Shown: one piece after another, positions 12,897 to 24,549 of the stretch
How positions within the stretch are numbered: position 1 is the stretch's first letter
How the letters are laid out: every line of letters begins with the position of its first letter
Source: Pontederia crassipes
Taxonomy: Eukaryota > Streptophyta > Magnoliopsida > Commelinales > Pontederiaceae
Direction of reading: 5' to 3'
NCBI GenBank assembly: GCA_030549335.1
Contig: CM060196.1
Location: 69,896,139-69,960,138, forward strand
DNA length: 64,000 nucleotides
Notes under the pieces: generated by a model
What the model was told of the DNA's origin: nothing
The model's database searches: none
The model's input: only the letters and a program-made list of their open reading frames with translations
Translations under genes and position numbers: made by a program

Positions 12897-13601
12897 CAAG
12901 GTAGTAAGACCCGGACCGGACGTCGACCCGGATAAGTCTCCGGGTCAGGTTGGACCAATCGAACCGGTTAACCCGGGCGGTCGAACCGAATAGTAATAAA
13001 ATAATATAAAAAGATAAATTATAATACTTATATATTCTTATCAATAATTAATATATTTCTACATCAAAGTACATATGATTAAATCATTTTAATTAAAGTT
13101 AAGAAATTAAATGTGACATATTTAACTATTGATATGAGTTTTATGTGATTTTAATATATTCAACTATAATTTACAAATTAATATTTCTCAAATTCAACTA
13201 TTAATATTTACTTAAACTAGAAAGATTATTGTAGTTTTTATTTTTTTTAATTTAAATAGGTAACTAATCTTTTCATATTTAATATTTGACATTTAAAAAT
13301 AATTTAATAGATGAGTGATGATAAGTTGATAACTATTGTATAATGTAAAATAACTTAGTATTCAAATAAATGAACATAGCACAGTGAAACGTACACAATA
13401 AATTGTTGAAGAGGTCATGGGTTCAAAACTCATTACTCACACTATTATTTCAATTTTTTAAACCGGTCAGTTGCCTTAAAACCGCCGGTTCACCAATGTT
13501 GATCGGTTCGAAACGGTCTAAATACTAGTCCGATTTTGAGGTCGAACCAAACTCTTCCCAAGTGACGGACCGACCGGTCCGATCCGGTTCAAACAACCTT
13601 G
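12897..13601. mobile_element. Non-autonomous hAT element, 705 bp
   Basis: Perfect 8-bp target duplications GTTTTGAC flank the element (12889-12896 and 13602-13609), as expected for hAT transposons. The termini are imperfect inverted repeats: CAAGGTAGTAAGACCCGG at the left and CAAGGTTGTTTGAACCGG on the reverse strand at the right. GC-rich ends rich in CCGG and GGTCGAACCG motifs bracket an AT-rich core without coding sequence. Confidence 0.85.
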
Positions 13602-13609
13602 GTTTTGAC

Positions 13610-14066
13610 TCGATTCCATCGATTTGGCCGAAACGAATTTTACAATATTCTAAACGGGCAAAAGAGTATATAACAAATTTTTAGTATACTATAATTTTGC
13701 AAAATTTTAAGATCTTTAGTATATAAAGGTTGACTGAATTGTGACAAGAAATTTTTTTTTTCCCAAGAATAGCCCGGGATTGAAAATGTGAGAAGATATG
13801 ATATGTCCATGTTCGGCTGACGTATCCCCAAATTTAATGATGGCAGTGAGCATCAAATCAACCCCCGTTGAGTGATTGGAAGGGAAGCACACAACCTTGT
13901 CTCGGACTCGGTTCAATTTCCACGTGGGTTTAAAAGCTTAACATAGTCTTTCACACGCCTGCCCTCCTGCCTTGTTCCATTTTGTTGTTTTCATTTCCAC
14001 CGTCAATCATGATATTTTTTATTTTTTTTTAATCCGGAGTAACGGTGCCGATGATTTAATTATCGT
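13610..14066. other. Intergenic, no gene seen
   Basis: AT-rich sequence with short reading frames lacking any recognisable motif. Confidence 0.5.
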
Positions 14067-14500
14067 GGTGTTAATGATTATACGCATTGTCCACAGATTA
14101 GAAGTCGACTCATGATCGAGTCCAACTAATGCGGTAAGATCGTCCCGCGTAGTGTGCCTAGTAATAACAGATGAGACTCCCAACAAGAATTTATTCATAG
14201 ATACTCAAACTCAACTCGCACACGCAGTGTAACAATAATACTCATTATCCACAGATTGAAGATCAACCCACCATCGAATCCAACTAATTCGGTAAGATCA
14301 CCCCGCGTCCCAACAAGAATTTTCTGCATTCACAGATACTCAAACTCAACTCGTGCGGTGTTAATGATTATACACATTGTCCACAGATTGAATGTTGGTC
14401 TATCATTGAGTTTAATTAATTTGATAAGATCGTCTCGTATCGTGTGCTTAGACGTGTGAAACTTTTAATAAAAATTTTCTGCATTCACACTTACTCAAAT
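14067..14500. repeat. Degenerate tandem repeat, three copies
   Basis: The block TTAATGATTATACRCATTGT followed by CCACAGATT recurs at about 14067, 14227 (diverged) and 14357. Each copy is followed by similar GGTAAGATCGTCCCGC and CAACAAGAATTT stretches. Spacing is about 160 and 130 bp. Confidence 0.65.
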
Positions 14501-14515
14501 TTGAAACCTTACTTA

Positions 14516-16440
14516 AGCGAGTCACATCCATTCTTTTCCAAACCTTCTCCGTTCGCGACATTTTCTTTATTCAAATGAAATTGATACTTTTTCTATGGTA
14601 ATGTATTTTTTTCCGTTTTAAATAACTATTAAGGTTGTCTTGGAAGTAGCTTTTTTATGGGTCACAATTGTAATGTATTATGGATAAAATTAAGCCAAAA
14701 GATATGTATGAACGATGAGAGAATATCAAGATTATATTGCACTTAAGTTAGCAACTAATTAATTATCACGTTTTTCCCAGAATGATTCGACGCATACTGG
14801 CAGTACAATTTGTATTTCTCTCTCTAGATGGAGCAGTGCAGCCTGTGTCTCTCTCTTTCTCCCTGGATGGAGCATGTTTCATCCCTCAGTCACTTTGTGC
14901 CATTAGGAGTGAGCTCGGTAGGAGTTGACCCGATCGATCTGGATCGAACTGATCCGACTTTTCGGAAAAAAATTTCGACTCGGTATGTAATTGGACCGGG
15001 ACCGGTTCTAGGATGGTGAAAACTCGGTCGGTTCCGGGTCGGAACCGAGTCCATTGTTAAGAAATCCGACTCGAGACCCGGTCCGATTAAAATAAAATAT
15101 AATAATAATACTATATTAAATTTATCTAATTTTAAATAATATATTATAATTTTACCATCATTTTTTCAATTTTAAAATATTCTAATATGATTTGACTAAA
15201 CTCGGTTCAACTTCTAAGACAAATTATTGGTTCATAAGTAAAATAAAATTATAATAATATATTAACTTATATAAATTCTAATTTAATTTTGATAATATAA
15301 AATTATTTAATTTTAATTAATTCTCGATTTCATTCTCGATTTTTTGAATTCGTCCCGGTCCTGGAACCGGCCAAAACCGGGTCCGGGACCGATTCTTATT
15401 TTTTTATTCCTAGGCAAAACCGGGTTGGGACCGGGTTCGGGTGGACCCGGACCCGAACCCGATTTTGCTCTGCCTCATGTGATAAATTGGTCTCGTTATT
15501 TTACATTTTTTTATGAAAGGAAAACTATAAATTAAAATTTCTTTTTTCAATATTAACCCCTTTTTTTGCAATCTAAAAATGTGTTTTTTCTTTTTGCCTA
15601 GTCATTGTTTGAGAATGATTGAAATGCTCAAATTCTAACCTTGACCTCATTTTTTTTAAGAAGTGAGAATCCATATTAACATCACCTCCTATTTTAATAA
15701 CTGAAGACCAAATAAGAAATATTAATCGTTAATTCTTGAACTATTTTAACATTCTAGATATTAGCAAGCACACCTCAACTTCTTAGAAAATAAATGAATA
15801 AAAAAAGCTACGTTTATTTTGAGGCTTCCCAAAGTAAACATTCTTCTATATTTCCATTGAGGAAGTGGCAACTTTTATCTTCTTCCTTCACTTCTCCATT
15901 TTATCGTCCTTCTGCATATTATTTATTTACTTTAATTAGTTAATATGTGGCACTAATTAATTATTTCGAGTAGTCAATAAATAAACAGACAAAATTGAAC
16001 TAGATGATAAATGACAACTTGAACACTGAGCTACTTGAGAGGCCACTTGAACTGGGGCAATATTTTATCAGCAACACAAGCAAACGACCAGCGCCCCTAT
16101 TAATTAGGTCGCTATTAATGAAATCATGGTGGCTTTAATATTTAATTATATGGATGGATTAGTTCAAGAGGAGGAGGAGAGAGAAAGATAGAGAGCTGGT
16201 GGTAGTGCAGACCTCAATATCACAAGCTAGGTAGACAACAACCACTGCAACAGCAACTCCCCAAAATCTTTTGCCGACTCTAACCGGAATAAAAATACTT
16301 TGCCGACGTTTCCTTTCTTTTCCAGTTTTCTCATGAACAAGGAGGAGAGAGAAAGAGAAAGAAAAGAAAAAAAAACAGAGAACGTAAAAAAAAAGGCAAA
16401 CTACAACATCAAAATCCTTTTTATCACGATCGCTTGCTTT
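14516..16440. other. Intergenic upstream of KNOX gene, with possible hAT-like fragment
   Basis: Mostly AT-rich. Between about 14900 and 15480 lie two GC-rich stretches full of CCGGGTC/GGTCGGTTCCGG motifs around an AT-rich core. This resembles the terminal regions of hAT elements, but I could not find matching target duplications. The last ~300 bases before the KNOX TATA box have purine-rich GAGA and poly-A tracts. Confidence 0.4.
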
Positions 16441-16444
16441 CCCT

Positions 16445-16450
16445 TATAAA
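16445..16450 (+). promoter_or_regulatory. Putative TATA box of the KNOX gene
   Basis: TATAAA lies 150 bases before the ATG at 16595 and is followed by a CT-rich leader with a TC repeat near 16545-16562. This gives a plausible 5' UTR of about 110-120 bases. No transcript data to confirm. Confidence 0.45.
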
Positions 16451-16594
16451 CCCTTCTGATTCCCTCCCTCCCCCACCTCTCTCTTCCTTTCTTTCAAACC
16501 ATCTTTTTTTTTCCTCACACCCGCAAGGGTTTCCTCCCCCTCTCCCTCTCTCTCTCTCTCCGGATTCCGCCAAAGAAGGAGAGCTAGCTGTTCC

Positions 16595-19500
16595 ATGCAA
16601 GGTGGGGGTGATCAAGGGTTGGGGATGGACATGGGGGCGGGGGTGGAAGGAGCCGGCGGGGAGTGCTCGTCTTCGGTTTCGGCTGCGGCCGCGGTGGCGT
16701 TGGCGGAAGGGGAGCAGCAGCAGCAGCAGCTTCTGAAGGCGGAAATGGCAGTGCATCCGCTGTGGGAGCAGGTACTGGGAGCGCACGTCGGCTGCCTTCG
16801 GGTGGCCACGCCGATCGACCACCTGCCGCTCATCGACGCCCAGTTGACTCAGTCGCATCATCTCCTCCGCTCTTACGCCTCCCGCCACCGCCCCTTCCTC
16901 TCTCCGCACGACAAGCAAGAACTCGACTTCTTTCTGGTAATTAAGCCTACGTGACAGTACTTATCACAGCTGGCTACTAATTGATTATATGTGTATGATG
17001 GAAAATTCATATTTCCATCGTACATATTGAACTATTTCTTCATCCTTCTTTATGATCCAAAGCTCTCAAAATCCTGCTGTTACTGCTCAAGAAGAAGGCT
17101 TGGCGACCTGCTTTCTTTTATATTCCATTTTTTCCCAATTAATTGGGTGGATCATATGAATCTATCTAACTGTTCGACATGATAACGCAGGCGCAGTATC
17201 TAACAGTCTTATGCTCGTTCAGAGATCAACTTCAGCAGCATGTCCGAGTGCACGCCGTGGAGGCCGTCATGGCCTGCCGGGAGATCGAACAGTCCTTGCA
17301 AGACCTCACCGGTACGTACGATTTACTCCTGCAATTTTTTACTACAGTGTAACTACTACTGCTACTATATACTACTATGCATCTCCATACACCTTGTGTT
17401 TATGATTTTATGCTTTACATACATGCATATATGTAATATGTTATTCCTGTTTTAACATAGTTTCTTCTAAGAATTGATCAGTACTGTGGCTGGCAAAAGG
17501 TAGAAAGAAGGGGAGGAGGAGGGGAGAGTAATAAATATATATGATAAGAGGTATAATATATTAAACATATGGTTGTTGTTGCTTTCCTGGCTTGTGTGGC
17601 ATGTGTTGCGATTCCTTGGAGATAATTCGTGTAAGCTGCAAGAAAAGCATATACGACTACTTGGGAGCGACGTCTCCGAGTCGTCCTCTTCCCCTTTCTT
17701 GTTTTTTCCCCCTTCTCCATTTCTCCTATTCGAAGTGTCGTCCGGTTAGTGGTCAATAAATGGCGAGTACATGGACAGGAGGAAAGGGCCCATGAAGGAG
17801 AGCGTTAGTTACGTTTGGTGCGTGAACGGCTGACAAGCATTTTGCCCTGGTCGTCGTCTTTGCTCTTGCACCCTCGTGACCTTCTATGCATGCTGTAGTT
17901 TTACCAAGTACTATGAATCTTATATATTTATATTAAAAAATGCTAATTAAGAACCTGATGATATATTATTTATGTTAACGATGCTATGCATGATCTCAAG
18001 AGAAACAAGTACTTAATTAGGGAGGACATTATAGATGAGCTGGACAAAAAAATAAGGTTGTCTACAAGTATGATGTTAATGTTCTGAGCTGACTCATCTT
18101 TCCACATGCATCTTGTTATGATCTGGAGATATGAATTTATGAGGTTTAATTCGGTTTGATCCATGTGTTCGACGTCTAAGTTTGGTAGTAAGAACAAATC
18201 TTCGCATGTTATATTCAGTAGGTAAGATCGTGTAGGCAGTCAGATGCTTATAAATTTCCATGCTTGCCAACCGAGTTATTCCTTTTACAACCTTTTTTTT
18301 TCCCTTAGAGGACGATTTGTGGCAAGTTGTCATCATCATCAATGTGAAGAATTTATGGTCCCACTTAATTTGCTTAACGAATCAGCTATCTAGGTTAAAC
18401 AAAAGATTTGAGTGCAATTTGTGCAACTTATATCATTTATTTACTTGCAAGAAGATGAATCATAGTACTTAATTATCAGCTTTCACCTACTACACTTAAT
18501 TATCAGAAGAATGAGAACAAAGTTTACTCATCTTTATCTTTGATTGATTAGGTGGATAACACCTAACTTATGCGATTAGATTATCACTAGGGCCTCAATT
18601 ATTGCCTTTGGACAAAAAGATGATGACGTCGATGGAGGTGAACTTATAGCAACAAGAGCAGCATATACCACTTATTTCTATATTAATGATGAAGTGCAAA
18701 TCATGCGTATATATGCTTTTTTATGATGAGATAAGAATGGAGGCAAAGTCCTACATAGGTCCGCAGGGTAGGTGCAGAAAAAATGTGAGTGCAACTGTTC
18801 AGCACTATGCACATATATATTTGAAACAGTATGTGAATCCCATCATGCAGATTTAGAGTGTACTACAGATACATAAACAAAACATTAACTGCAATAAGAT
18901 GTCATTTGATACTAGTCAGCAAAGTAGCTACAGTAGTACCTATCAAATCCTCAATACAGTCGTGCATACATATGACAGTGTCTGATCACATGTTTCAGGA
19001 GCAACCTTCTCTGAAGGAACAGGAGCAACAATGTCAGATGATGAGGAGGAAGCACAGTTGGATGTGCCTTTATACATCGGTGCAGATCAGGGGCATGACA
19101 TGATGGGCTTTGGTCCACTTCTCCCCACCGAGTCGGAGCGCTCTCTAATGGAGAGAGTGAGGCTAGAACTGAAGCATGAGTTGAAGCAGGTGACTACATA
19201 TTTGTGTGATATCTCCATGCATACCCTTTTTTTATATACTTTTCCTTTCTGAATTTGTGGTTTAATTATCTTTATTCGATGCATGTTTTTCATTCGTAGG
19301 GTTTTAAGTCGAGAATAGAAGACGTAAGAGAAGAAATACTCAGAAAGAGAAGGGCGGGAAAGCTGCCTGGTGACACTACGTCAGTGTTGAAGCAATGGTG
19401 GCAGCAACACTCGAAATGGCCCTATCCAACAGTAAGTGATCGGACACTCTTTTCTGTATCACTGAACAGTTTCATCCTTTTTCAGTATTTACAGGGGCTA

Positions 19501-19770
19501 TTGTTTCCTTGGGGATTTCTATTGGCATAGTACACGCAAAATAGAGAACGAAGGAAATAGGTTAATATAATTTGAATCTAATTTTGCATTTTGTGTACTT
19601 TTTTGTCTGTCTTTTTTGCAGGAAGACGATAAAGCAAAACTGGTGGAGGAGACTGGTTTACAATTGAAACAAATCAACAATTGGTTCATCAACCAAAGGA
19701 AGCGGAATTGGCATAATAACTCGCAGTCAGTAACAACACTCAAGTCCAAGAGAAAGAGGTATATTCTCTC

Positions 19771-19858
<88 letters not shown>

Positions 19859-19905
19859 GATGTCACTATAATTTTTTTTATTAAACATTTTTTTCTTGCA
19901 GGTGA
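16595..19905 (+). CDS. KNAT7-like: Class II KNOX TALE-homeodomain transcription factor, KNAT7-like
   Basis: Six exons: 16595-16936, 17191-17311, 18999-19189, 19300-19431, 19622-19758 and 19902-19905, all with GT-AG introns, giving 308 residues. A Gly/Ala-rich N-terminus with five Gln (41-45) precedes KNOX1 (about 51-93, [20 protein letters not shown]) and KNOX2 (about 108-155, [20 protein letters not shown]). A conserved [19 protein letters not shown] block precedes the ELK domain (about 210-231). The homeodomain (about 232-294) has the TALE-type PYP (259-261) and WFINQRKR (283-290). The product ends SKRKR. Class II rather than class I follows from the homeodomain, the acidic DDEEE linker and the [10 protein letters not shown] block, which I associate with KNAT7. 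KNAT7 acts in the nucleus with BELL/OVATE partners in secondary cell-wall control; that is family knowledge. Exon 6 contributes one base plus the stop. The long second intron (1.7 kb) is usual for KNOX genes. No lesion seen. Confidence 0.95.
19770..19857 (+). repeat. (CT)n(CA)n compound microsatellite in KNOX intron 5
   Basis: A CT/TC run followed by an AC run begins about 12 bases after the exon 5 donor and fills most of the 143-base intron. Its length is likely to be polymorphic. Confidence 0.95.
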
Positions 19906-22900
19906 TGATTGGCTCGATCAGTTAGAACTGTTGATTAACCAAGGAAAGGCAAGTCCACCACAAAGATATGATTCAGTTGTTTTAATTAGTAAGCAACAAG
20001 TATATATCGATAGTTTAATTAGTTCATTGTAAGCACTAAATTGTTGCATATGTACTCGAACAAATTGCCAGTCTGTGTATCGAATCTTCATTGAGAAAGT
20101 AATGCATGTATAGCTGTTGTAATTAGAACTGCTCCATATATACTTTACAAGGAAAGTATATATATATACACGTATGTATTATGTATTCAACTTCCTATAT
20201 ATTACTTTGTTTCAGTGGTTTAACTGAAGCAGCCATCGAAAATTTGAGAAGAAATTCGATCGGCCTCTGGTTCAGATTTTATTAAGGAGAAAGAGAAAAC
20301 TAAATGAAGGTAAGGAAGGCGAATGAGAATGAAATATTCATTTTATTTGAATTGAGCAACTAAAGAAAAAAAAAGATAATAAAAGTTTACTAATATTTTT
20401 TATAAATAATTATATTTTTTATATGTAATTATATTTAAATTAGATGTTATCATAATAAAAAAAAATATGACCGTTAGTTCTTTATCTTTCTTTTCATCCC
20501 AATTTAAAGGAAAAAAAAGATAAGATATTGAAGAGAAAGGAGGAGAAAGTCTTCTCCTTCCCCAATTTTTCTCCTTCAACTTAACCAAACAAAAGGAATT
20601 CATTGCTCCTTTCCCATTTCCACGCTTTCATGTCTAACCAAATAGGCCCTTAGTGGATAATAAAAAAATCAGCTGTTTTGAGTACATATATGTTGAATTC
20701 ATGTCATTTTCCTTCAATGATGTCTGCGTGATTAATTTATAAGACAACACAACTTATGAAGAAGAGGGATTTTCCTCGCACTTGCGTAAAACTACTTCTT
20801 GAACTTAGTCAACTCGTTAATGAGAAACATTCAAAATTAATTAGGTCGTCCCATTTCACCACAAAGGAGATAGAAAGTTAGGGTAATATGCGTAATTATT
20901 AGGATGGAATAAAAAAAAAGTATAACAGAAATAGGAGGCAATAGTTGCTGAAAATAAAATCTCTCAAAGGTGAATTTAACACATCTCTAGAAGTAGTGGA
21001 GTAATAAATTTTAATTTCTTTTAACTAGAACTTCTTTAAATGTCCAAAAAATGTGGCATTTAACTTCAAAAAAGAAGCTAGTTGAAAACAACAATTTTTA
21101 AAATATAAACATTAAAATAATCACATTAGATGTTTAAAAAAGTTTAAAATTAAAATTTAAAATTTCTATTTAATCATATCAAAATAACATGTTATGACAA
21201 TACAATTCAAGACATTCTATTAACTTATATACATATTCACTAAAATAGGTTAATTATAACTTCATAATTTCCAAGTTCTGCTACATGAAAATAATTTAAA
21301 CCAACAATATTTTTATTCTAACGAGCGTGGGTAATAAACTATGAAATATTATTTGAGACTGGCCGTAATATTTTAATTATAATATATTTTTAAAAATATT
21401 TGGTTCAGCCTTCCCATTTCTTTTTAGTTATGGATCTTAATTTAAACATGAAAATTTTAAGTGTTCCAAAAAAAATCAAACTAATTTTGTATCAAAATTT
21501 AAAATTTAACCTATTAGAGTTAGGTTTTTAGGATTTGATAGATTTTTTTAACAGATAATTTTTTAAATGATTTAAATTGCTAAAGAAATCTTATTTTTCA
21601 TTTTAAATATATAAATGATATCATATTTACTAAAGAGGAAAATAAAAAAGAAAAATTTCAGGCTCTAACCCGACATATTGTTAATATTTAAATTGAGAAA
21701 AAAAATAAGGGCACACTATTGCTATTCCAAAAATTATTATTACCACTTCATATATGAGTGCTTAAAGTGTTCGACATTTTTCTCTTTGTGAGATAAAATA
21801 AAGTGACAATAATATTTTTTGGAGTGACAATAGTAGTGCCAAAAAATATACAACATGACTGCAATACAAATTGTTTCGAATGACATTCACATCTTTGCAT
21901 AAATTGAAAACCATCCATATTTGATGGTAATAATGGCTTATGAAAGCTTTTAAGGTTGGATAGTGTATAATTACAAATAATAGTTCCATAAAACTGATGA
22001 GATTTTTTAATAAGAACTTTGATAAGATTAACAACCTCTTTCTGTGAAATTAGATATATTGATTAATTTTTCTAAAACTTAAATCATTATGAAGAGCAAC
22101 ATCATTAAATTTATAATCTTAATATTAATTTGATTATTTTTAACAGTAAATAATAATTAATGATTATAAGATTCTTAGAATGCTTCATTGGTGCGCCACC
22201 CATTAATAAATATGAAAACGATAAGATTCATAATTCCAATTAGCCACATTGTATTCGTGGAAAATGCATGTCATTTGTCTAGGAAATAAGTAAGGGGGCA
22301 TACACAAAGCAAGCATGTTTGGAACCAGCCCTAGACTTACTAAACTCCCTTTACCAATATTGATGAAGTTTCAAAACACTAGTGAATATAAGAACCGAAC
22401 TCAATCATAGCTTTGTTATCCATCCAAGCCGAATTGTGTGAGTTTTGAGACTTGGGATTCCTAATTCATTTGAAAGATATAATTTTTGTTTTCAAAATTG
22501 TCAAGATCGCTTTTCGAAGTAAGTTCATAGAAGATTTCGAATTAGATCGAGGATCTTAAGGTTCTATCACATAAATTAAAAAAATAATATGAAATAATTA
22601 AAATGATATAGTTGTTCCCAAATATGTGTTTATATATGAAATTTAATTCACATATATTATACAAGTTGGTCATTAATATTTTGTTCACATATTTCCAAAT
22701 CTAATATATATATTTGTATCATGTAAAATATAATATGATATATTCTTAAAAAAATACTAAAACAATAATATATAATATTAAATCTTAATGAAGTATATTT
22801 TTATTAAATGTTGTATAATTCTTAGTGTACATGCAATAATGAGATTTAAGTTTGATGAAAGACAATATAAGATTAGATTTATGATATAACATCGAATTAT

Positions 22901-23028
22901 TAGAGGACATTATAGTTCTCGAAAGTGAAAATAACATGTACAATGTATAAAAATGGAAGAGTTAAATCAATTTTTTTAAATCCTTTATGTTTAGTTTTAA
23001 ATTTTATTCAAATAAATAAATTTATACT
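19906..23028. other. KNOX 3' flank and AT-rich intergenic DNA
   Basis: The first ~300 bases probably include the KNOX 3' UTR. The rest is very AT-rich with no exon-like sequence. Near 20620-20655 the motif CTAACCAAATAGGCCCTTAG resembles a Harbinger/Tourist terminus, but I found no partner on the left. Confidence 0.5.
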
Positions 23029-23207
23029 AATATTGTAACGTCCTAAGATTTTTTTTCTTTTGCCTGCTCAAAAGGTTATCTCTGCGACGCCACTCAATTT
23101 TATACCTTGACTTTGACAAGTCAACAAATTGGCTTACATAAGTGGAAGACTAATTTACAATATTTTGTTACAATATGCGGAAGCTATTTATACCACAATC
23201 AATAATC

Positions 23208-24216
23208 GGGTAAATTACACGATTAGTACCCCAACTTTGAGTCATTTTTAAAGTGGTCCCCCAACTTCAATTTGCAATCAAAACGTCCATCATCTTTTTA
23301 TTTTCTTGTACGATTAGTTCTCTTGACCGGTAATAGTGAATTTCTCGAATGCCTTGCGTACGTGACCGACACATGAGCCGTTTCTCTTTCATCCACATCA
23401 TTCAAGTCATCCACGTCATTTAACACTAGCAAATCGAGTAAATTACACGGATCGTCCCCCAACTTTGAGCCGATTTCTAAACAGTCCCCCAACTTTGATA
23501 TTATTGCACGATTCATCCACTTGACCCGACAAGACATAATAAAATATAATAAAAAATTTAATTAGTTGACATCACATAATAAAAAATATTATAAAAATTT
23601 AAGGACGCAGACGAGCTGACAGAGAAGGGGATGTCGGCCCCCTCTCCAAGCTCACCCTTTGGCGAGTTGGCATAGGGGGCGTCGGCCCCCCTCTCAAAGC
23701 TCGTCCACTAGTGAACTTCGCACCAGGGGTGCCAACGCTCCCTCACGAGCTCGTCGGCGCCTCTATTTTTTATTATTTTATTAATTTTTATAATATTTTA
23801 TTTATATTATTTTTTATTATGCCATGTCAATAAGTTAATTTTTTATTATATTTTATTACATCACGTCAGCAAGGTAATCGGGAGATTGTCTCTTACCAAT
23901 CAAGTGAATGAATTCGTACAATAATATCAAAGTTGGGAGACCGTTTAGAAATCGACTCAAAGTTGGGAGACGATCTGTGTAATTTACTCAATTTGCTAGC
24001 GTTAAATGATGTGGATGACTTGAATGACATGGATGAAAGAGAAATGTCTCACGTGTCGGCCACGTACGCAAGGCAACCGAAAAATCCACTATCACCAGTC
24101 AAGAGGACTAATCATGCAAGAAAATAAAAGATGAGAGACGTTTTGATTACAAATTAAAGTTGGACGACTAGTTTAAAAATGACTCAAAGTTGGGGGACTA
24201 ATCGTGTAATTTACCC
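23208..24216. mobile_element. Nested MULE-type foldback element, 1009 bp
   Basis: Very long inverted repeats start GGGTAAATTACACGATTAGT at each end and continue, with few differences, for more than 300 bases (23208-23540 against 23880-24216 reversed). The flanks are near-identical 9-bp duplications TCAATAATC (23199-23207) and TCAATAATT (24217-24225), fitting a Mutator-like element. The core (about 23600-23760) is GC-rich and without a recognisable gene. The short open frames in the arms are mirror images of one another and not genes. Confidence 0.85.
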
Positions 24217-24549
24217 TCAATAATTTGTGAGTTCATGGGCCCTATATCTATACAATAATATATCATATATCCATGTGCATGTCACCTATCAAAGGAGCCA
24301 CCAACCAACTCACCATCGCTATTAATTTTATTCTGCATGGATTCAAGTATAAGGGCAAAGTCCAACGAGAAATCTCAATACGTAGGATCACTCACAACAA
24401 TATCTATATGAATTATGAATTAATATCCATAATAACCATCCAATTATATGAATAATCAATAATTTATAAATAATGTCATGATTAATGATAAACAATTTAT
24501 GCTATAATAATCATCTATTAACAATAAGTAATTGATCAATTATACAATT

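Noticed and set aside
14900..15480. Second hAT element with CCGGGTC-rich arms
   Set aside because: Arms look hAT-like, but no 8-bp duplication could be matched, so boundaries are not supported.
16424..16944. Long frames in other phases over KNOX exon 1
   Set aside because: GC-rich exon 1 leaves several frames open. Only the frame at 16595 continues through correct splice sites into KNOX2, ELK and the homeodomain.
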